Origin: Uranotaenia lowii
Taxonomy: Eukaryota; Arthropoda; Insecta; Diptera; Culicidae
Reading direction: 5' to 3'
Length of the DNA stretch: 64,000 bases
Assembly (NCBI RefSeq): GCF_029784155.1
Contig: NC_073692.1
Location: 330,541,920-330,605,919 of the forward strand
Part shown: in pieces, positions 46,301-55,300 of the stretch
How positions within the stretch are numbered: the first letter of the stretch is position 1
Layout: each line of letters begins with the position of its first letter
Made by a program: the position numbers and the translations under genes
The notes under the pieces: generated by a model
What the model saw: only the letters and a program-made list of their open reading frames with translations
The model's database searches: none
What the model was told of the DNA's origin: nothing

Positions 46301-49300
46301 TGATTTGCCAATCGTTGCACACTTAAGCACATGATTTGGGTGTTTGTGCTGTATTTTAGTCATTTCAACCAAATTCACTCGATTTTTTTTGTCGATGCAC
46401 TCATACAGGATTGGCCAACAAGATCCTAAAGTTCAAGTGTTTGAAAAAAGTGACATAAAAATTTAAAAAATCATTTAAAACAGCTTGTCTGTGCCCAATA
46501 GTTGCACAGGCAAATTTTGTGTCGTGCATAATGTTGTCCGATTTTTTCCAATGGTTGCACATTTTAAAAATCAGACACCATGAGGTCGAATAGGCTGATA
46601 ATTGTTACGGAAGCTTATTATGAGAACTTCTAGTTCAAATGTAATTTTTAGACGACCCCTTAAGAGGGGAAGGGGGGGGGGGGGTTATATCTTCCATATA
46701 AACCGTCCAATGCACTTTCCAATTCCAATGCGGCTTCAAAAAAACAAAAAGCCGCCGGTTTGAGTGTCTGGAATAGCATTTATCACACGTGAAGTTTTCT
46801 CAGAAACTCAAATCCACCTTTAAATTTACCCGAAGCCATTTGAGTGGCGTGTTATTTACCCTAATTTGCCCAGTGTTGAGCCTTTTTCTGTTATGCTATG
46901 TTTTTAAAATCCCATAGAATGAACTAAAAGGTATTTAATGCTTAATTTTTTAGTGGCTATTAACAGGTGAAAAGATTAGAGAACGTGATCTGTTTTGCCC
47001 CCTTTTACCCCTATGAAGAATATGCGATTTTATAAAACAAATGTTTTAGGACTCACTTGTAAGTCGATCGATTTTTACATAATGAATCTCAATTTAAAAC
47101 TTGAAAAAGGACACAACCACGCCCAAAGTTTCGGATCGTTTAACTGATTTATGCTCATGATATAACATTTTGTATAAGATTTTTTTTCGAAAAGTTAATT
47201 GATTTAAATATCTTTTTCATATAAGTGGGTTTATTTGTAATTAATGTAACCTCTATAGCATTTCATCAATCTTCTGGAATCAATCACATAACATAGAAAT
47301 GCTTCCCAAGAGTTTTCTGGCTGAAAAACTGTTTTGGATCAAATTAAGTTTCACAAAGCTATGACTGTTTATTTTTCTGGATGATAAGGGCCAAATAAAG
47401 CTTCACATAGATGTCTCCAGTGACGGCAACTCGACGGCAGATTCGATTTCCTGGGAAAATTGCACGTCAGATAAGTAATATTTCGGGTCTTCCAACCATC
47501 GACTTCTAGTTTTTGGGATTAAGGGTCGTAGTTTTCCTCCTGTACAATTTTCTGACAATATTAATAACAATATCAAGGGGATCGCTGTTGACATGGAATA
47601 AAATTCTTTTAGATTTGTCGTCACGAAATTAGAGAAACAAATTTTTTCAGAACAGCTTTTAGATTCTTTGCATAAAATGTTGAGTAAATGGTCGCGATAA
47701 ACGATTTCAAAATAAATCTGATAAAAAAATAGTCTCTCAAAGCCAATGCAGTTGAGTTGACTTTGACACTTTTCAGACAATGCAAATAGCCCGACTTTCA
47801 TACATACATAAGTTTTTTCAACGAGTTTAATAATTTCAAAACTTCATTTTTAAGATTTGACGGCAGAAAATATAAACTTATGGATATATAAAGTGTCTTT
47901 GAATTAATGAAAAATAATTACTAAAATAACTAGTTAAACGTAAATATCCACTTATTCAGACTTATTCAGAGAAGAAGCAAAGTATTTCATGAAAAAAAGT
48001 TATAACCATTTCGAATTAAAAAATCGTAATCCATTCACAAGTATTGTAAAATTGCAGGATTTGCTTTCTTAAGTTTTCAATTATTTCATGACATGTTTTT
48101 ACGAAAGTTTTAAATCATCACACTTATTGGCTATGCAAAGCAGTATAATGCGATTCTTATTTTCATCCGGTTAACCAACTTTCAAATTAGCTGTCAAAAC
48201 ACTAAAATTAAAAAATATTTACCTATTTAAAATTTTTTGTATGGCAACGAATATCATTTCTGGGGTAGGTTTAGTTTTTGTTCACATGCAATGTATTGCC
48301 GGAACCAAGAAATATTTTAAAAATACAAAAAATTTTTTGTTGAACTTTCAGTACATCTCTGATGGTTTTTGAATGAAAATTTCGATTTTTCCGTACGAGC
48401 CTCCTTACTAATTCAAAACACGTTGTTCAGACTTAATGAATCGCTTCCAAAATTTTTATTGCTATTTTTAGCTGTAAAAATAACCAAACAAAGTTATCGG
48501 CGGTAAACGAATTAATAAATTTGAAATTTCCAAACAAATTTTGCAGCTAAATTATGTACAACAATGGGGCAAGAGGAGATTGAGCGGACCAATTGTTGCA
48601 CGATCCAATATATTTTCTGGTTAAGTATTGATCATAATTTTTTTTCAAAATCATGGTGTTAAAATTGTCCAACAAACGTTTCGTATAAAAAACTGATACG
48701 AAAAATGTTTTGTAGTAGCAGAAAAAAAATTGTTGCTTGACGCCATCATTAATCTAAGATGGCGGCTTCCGCTTTTGTTTCAAAGCTTTAAATGACTGAC
48801 AATCTCATGAAACATCCATCATATAGGTATTGGGAGAAAGGGCTAGACGAGTAGAAGTCGAATTTTGTTTTCCAACGCCATCTTAACATCCAAGATTGTT
48901 TCATCCGTCCAAATTGAAAATGCTGAAAATCGCATGAACCCCGGGAATATGGGCATTAGTTAAAAACGCTCAACAAATTCAAGTCGAATTTCGCTATCTG
49001 ACACCATCTTAAAATCTTTTCTTTCCAAACCTTTATATTACTGATAAAAGCTTGAAATTCCCATAATATGGATATTGGGTTAAAGGGCTAAACAAGAAGA
49101 AGTCAAATTGGCGGCATCCGCTTAAGTTTAAAATGCTATAAATCACTGAAAATCAAATGAAAGCTCACAATATGGGTACTGGATGAGAAGGCTATTCAAG
49201 AAGAAGTCGAATCTGGTATTCTGCCGCTATCTTGAAATCCAAGCTAACGGCTTCGGCTTTTCTTTTCAAACCTCTATATTATTGATAATCGCTTGAAACC

Positions 49301-52300
49301 CCCATAACATGGGTATAAGTTGAAAGGGCTCAACTAGAAGAAGTCGAATTTTACTTTCTGACGCCATCTTGAAGTTCAAGATGGTGGATTCTGCTGAACT
49401 TAAAATGTTGTAAATGATTAAAATTCGCATTAAAACCTCCCGCCATCTTTCATGATGGCGTCAGAAAGCGAAATTCGACTGCTTTAAGTTTAGCCCTTTT
49501 ACCCTATGCCAATATTGTGGAGATTTCATGCAATTTTAAGTGATTAACAGCATTTTAGAGTTATACGAAATCTGCCATCTTGGATTTCAAGATGGCGTCA
49601 GAAAGCAAAATTTGGTTTATTCTCATTTAGTCGTTTCACCCAATACCAATATTGTAAGGACTTTCATGTGATTTCAAGTCATTTCCATCAATTTTAAAGT
49701 TCAAAGGAAGCCGCCATCTTGGATTTCATGATGGCGTCAGGTAGCGAAATACGTCTTTTTCTTGTTTAGCCCTTTTAACCCATTACCCATGAGAGAGTTT
49801 AAACAGTGTTTCAAGATGACGTCAGATAGCGAAAATCGACTTCTTCTATTTTAGCACTTTCACCCAATACCCATATTTTGAGGGTTTCATACGATTTTTA
49901 GTCATTTACAGCATTTTAAAGTTCCGCGGAAGCCGCCACCTTGGCTTTCACGATGGTGTCAGAAAGCGAAATTCGACTTATTTCAGTTTAGTTCTTTCAC
50001 CCAATACCCATATTGTGGGGGTTTCATGCGATTTTACTGCTCATAAATGCTTTATAATATAACATATCCGTTTTTTGCTTGGAAGTAAGGCCACGCCTTT
50101 TTTTCTTCCAAAAAAGGACAAAAAATAATAACGCTTACTTCGCTTGGATGTAAACAACAGTAGGTACGCAGTCAAAATTTGGTTAAACACTACACAATTT
50201 TTGAAATGACGGTTAGTTTATAGTGTATTTATAATAATCGGAACAGTCTTTATGCCAACATTTCACTGTTTGAAAAACTTGTATTCTAGTAACTGTTTTA
50301 AGAACTGTTGGGCACGTTTTTTGTTCGATTACAGTACTTTTATCATTTTACGTAGTTTCGACTTTCTGTTGGTGGACTTGTTGGGTCAATGAATCCGAAA
50401 GTCTCCTGTACATCTCTAATTTTAGAGATCTAGGAGTTAACATTGAAAATTGATAAAATTGAATAAAAATATTTGTCAGTATTTTTCACATTATTTTATT
50501 ATTAACATTCACTCAGTATATTGCTCTAATTTTTCACGTTAACCTGAGTATAATGTTATTTATAATAAACTGCACAGAAGTTAAAAATAAATTGATTACA
50601 AACAACAAACTAATTTTGTAAAATAGGTACAGAAGTTTTTTTTTTTTAAAATTCGTTTCTTTTCCTGTTAGATTGATTAGATAAATTTCAACACGGGAAG
50701 CCAATCTCGGTTACAGCCGTGGCCGTAGGAACGGGGGGGTTTTGGGGGTTAAACCGCCCCCCCATGAGGGTCCAAAAAAACAAGCGAGGTATTCTACTCT
50801 ACACTCAAAATTTTAAATCCATAATCAAATTATGATAATAGAGCAAATATATTCAAGAAAAACAATCTAGACTAAAAATTAATGCCAAAACCTCAAAAAC
50901 CTATCCCAAGTTCAAATTTTTTTTATAGTTTTTCAAATTTTTCTCACTTGTTCGTAGACTAAGGTTGTCAGAATTTTTTCAGCACGTATCCGGGCCGAAC
51001 CAATCCTGGCTGTTTTATGTAAAAACCAGGCAAAATCCGGGTATTTTATTTCAAAATTTTCTACCAAAATCCAGGCAATATCGGGCAATTTTGATCAAAA
51101 CTAGGACTTGCTTATCAAAAATCATGAAAAAAAAAAACTTTAAAAAACCTTCCCTGATTATATTTTTTTTAAAACTTGCTCCGAAAATTTTGGACGCACG
51201 AATAAAAAATATTTTACAACTCAATTTGTTTTTTAAAGTTTGATTTAAAATGAGAATGAGAACAAACCCGGCTTTTCCAATAGAATCCGATTCGAATTTC
51301 AGTATAATCACAAGTATATAAATAATCACAAGAAATTAAGAATGAAAAGCTGCTTTCCTGATTCGGTTTTGCATTTCACAACAAATTTGAATCATGTTTT
51401 TCGGAAATCATTTGCATTTTCAATATTTTGATTATTATTTTACGAATATGAAAAAAGAAGAATTTTATTTTACATTTTAAATCGAAGTTCTCAAACTTAA
51501 TTCTTAAACAAAATTTAAACATTAAAAGCTTCTAAGCGATCCAAAATTGAAAACTCAGATTCAGATTCATCATTTGAAATTCACATTTAAATTCTTATTC
51601 ACAATACAGATTAAAAATAAATAATTGAACAAATGAATTAAGATTAAACTAGCAATACAGAATTTAAATAAAGATTCATGAATGATGGCTCTAAAACTTG
51701 GCTCATATAATTTTGATCTGGAATTAAGATTTGGAAATCGTATTTTTCGTACATTTCAGAAATGGTATAGAAATTCGGAAACAGTTCAATTTATGAATTC
51801 AGGTTCAGCATTCAGATTTAAAACTCAGGAATGAGTGAACGAGTTTTTCAATCAACATTAAATTGTAAAGGAATTCAAGAGAACATGAACATAAGAATTT
51901 GCTTGTCAATTTCCAGATTTTTTTTTTAATCAGAAGAAGTTTGTACTCACATTTAGCTGAAAATTACAGATATAAAGAAGAATTTCAGTTAATTTTCTAT
52001 GTTTTGTTTTATGCAAAATATCCCAATATCACAGGATTTTTATTATGGAATTGATTCTTTATGAAAAATATTTCCTGTTAAAAAAAAACAAGTATCTGAT
52101 CTTCACCTGAAAAATCTGCACAAAATTCTTTATTTTCTCGGTGTATTGATTAACATTATTGATATTGAAGTTTTTAAAAGGTGAATTTTAAACAGAAATC
52201 ATAAATTTAGTTCAAGTTTGCATCGAGTAAATTTGATTCGAAAATTTGCTATCGCTTACTGTTTTTTTTTTTTTTGAAAATTTTTATTTATTTTCTTGTA

Positions 52301-55300
52301 AGGTTAAATTCTTGGGATTTGAAGTGAGCTCGTATGGTTTGAGCATAGAATACGTTTTTTTTAAATTGATGGCTAGCTTAAAAAGAATTTATTTTATGCT
52401 TCGACCTACCAGACTCTTAAACAAATTCTTAAATGTTAACTTTCGATGAAAGCTAATTCCATATTTTGTTTCTAAAAGTTTCATTAAAAAAAGTTTTCTC
52501 ACCCTTTAGACTATGGACCATGTTTCTAAAGTTACGTTTTAATACAAAAACTATTAATGAAAGTTTAAAAATGAATAATCATATAAATAGTAACAAATAT
52601 AAGTGTTTTTTTTTTACGTTGTTGGGCAAAACATCATAGGTAAAAATCAGTCTCCAAACCACCCCCCCCCCCCCCCCCCCCCCTTGAGTCGGTTCTTCTT
52701 ACGACCCTGGTTACAGCTCAAATAAAAACAAAACAAAAAGTTCCTTTTTGACTCATAAGTCAAAACCCATTACATTCTTTAAAAAAATTATTAAATTAAA
52801 ATCTTTTTTGAATTTCAAATCTCAAATTAGTCCACCAATACTTTTACTTTATGGAATTTTCATTTCTTTGAAGGGTCATATCTATGAAACTAGTCTATCT
52901 ATGCAAAACTTGAAACCCAATTTGAATTAACGACAATCGCTCCAGTTCAGGTTTTTGATATCTCTAATTTTTTTTTTTCAACAATCAAATAAACAAGATG
53001 TAATGTGGTAGTTAAAATCTGGTGAAATATTATGAACAAAACCTAAATCAGATTTGAATCAGAACGTTAAACTATTTATTTTAACGTCAATTTAAAAGAC
53101 ATTTAACTTAATAACTAACTGATTTTTTATTTATGTTAGAGAAATATGAGAAAATATGCCATAATATTCCAAAAAAAATTTTTTTTTTTTTGGAAAAAGG
53201 AGCTTTTGGAACAAAAAAATCTGCTTTAGAAATTCTAACTGAAGTCTTCGTCTAAATCAATCATACTCAAATCCCTGCATCTCATAAAAAAAGATTTAAA
53301 AAAAAACAAAACTGTTGTGAAATTGATTAAAAATTCTTACTTTTTTCCCTTACTTTTCCCACTTTTTTTTTTAACTTTGATCAGTGTTAACTTTTATATG
53401 ACTCAAAATAATGAATTCAATACCGTTCAGTAGATTTATTAAAACTGAAATAATATTATTTTTTGCCACATCAGTAATTGCTACACCCATTTAAAAAAAA
53501 AGTTTCGTAAGAAGTGTATTCGAAAAAAAAATGCAACACTTTGTTTTGGGAATAACTTTAGTATGCATGGATGTGAATTGAGGAAACTTTCAGCGAACTA
53601 ACGAACTATGAACCCTCCATTTTTCAAATCAAGGCTATTTTTCATCACGTTTTCTGTTTCCTGAAGTTTAACCTTTAAAATAACTCAAAGTTTTGAATTT
53701 GGTCGGTTATATCAAAATATAGCCGATTGTCCTCATTCGGTACAAAAACACAACATTTAACTTTTTATTACACCACCACCGTTTTTGCGTAATTTCACGA
53801 TTGTAGATCCAACTTAAACAGAGTATAAATTTTGTGAAACTTATTGAAATGCTATGCAGAGAGAACGGTCGCATTTGGAGGCAGTCTTCTTTGTAATTTT
53901 AGCCATTCATCGTGTCAATCCGTAACACTCAGTAATTTGCAGTTTCCACAGATATAAATTGAATTTTTCCATTTTTTCTCCTTGTTTATCTCCAAGAAAT
54001 ACAGGCGAGACTTGTCAACGAAAATTTTACGATTGGGAACCTGCCAGATGATCGCTTAAGAGTTCGTTTTACTGTTCATTACGAGATTTTTCCAAATATC
54101 TCCTCACAAGCCGTCCAAATATTTTGCGCACGATTTGACCACCGTAGTTTCCACCATGTAGAAATGGAGTTAGGCCTAAGTCAGCTAGACGAACCATTTC
54201 CTCTATTCATACTTTCAGATTCAGCTTGAAAAAACCTCTCACTTCATGGAATCAATCATCTTCCCTTTCATTAAAGTTTTCGCTCACTATTGGATCTTAT
54301 AGGACTACCTAAACGATTTACCATGTGAACTTTGGTCGAATTGTTGATTTCCAGCTATTTTGAGTCTCCCATAGGGGCTTTTCTGGATTTTTCTCGTTCC
54401 TGCCCAAAACATGTTGTCAATAATCTTTAGTATAGGGCGCTATCTCAAAAACCACTTGACAGATTGTCAATTTTGTACACGTACACACTACGTTACTAGG
54501 TAGCTTCACTGAAAATTTCAACAATTTCCATCCATGCATTCAAAAGTTATTCACAAAACAAAGTGTTGTTTTTTTTTTTCAAATACACTTATTATTACGG
54601 TTTGATGGAAAAACTTTAAAAAAAAATTAGAAATCAAAGTTTCCTTTCGGTTCATCTCAATTGTCTTACGAGCCAAAACGAATTAATCTGAATGTTCCAG
54701 GTACCTCGATCGGCTATATTAAAATTATTATAAATTATACACGATTTGAAATTTTTTAGAAATAATTATGCGCTTTATGGTAGTGTGAAAGTTAGCAGAA
54801 AGATTACTTAATAATGTATTTCAAAGTTTGTTGTAGTATCTAATATCCGCACCGCTCCAAGTAGTGCACGTAGTAGAATGTTGCTAATGCCATTTTCACT
54901 GTATATATTTTTCTGTTTGTGTGCTAATCTTTATTTTAAGGTAACACCCGACAGAAACCACAACGAATTGCCGCGAGCAATAACAGTAAGTTTCGCACAT
55001 GTGATTTATCTGTGTTTTATGATACTAAACAACAACCAGCCAAGACTGGACTCGTGTTTCCACACTGTTTCAGAAAAGGGATTAACCAGTTTTTATGTAC
55101 TTTTTTCCACACCTAGGTCGCCAGAGACACACCGGACCCAGCCCTTTCGGACAAACAAAGATCCACCATGGAAAAGCTGTTCCTAGATGTGGCCGGCCCG
55201 GACGGCGAAGTGGACTGGATGCAGCTGAAGCTGGTTCTGGATTATTGCTTCCGAAGTGAAATTGCCATCGCCAACAAAGGCATCACGCAAACCTACCGAA

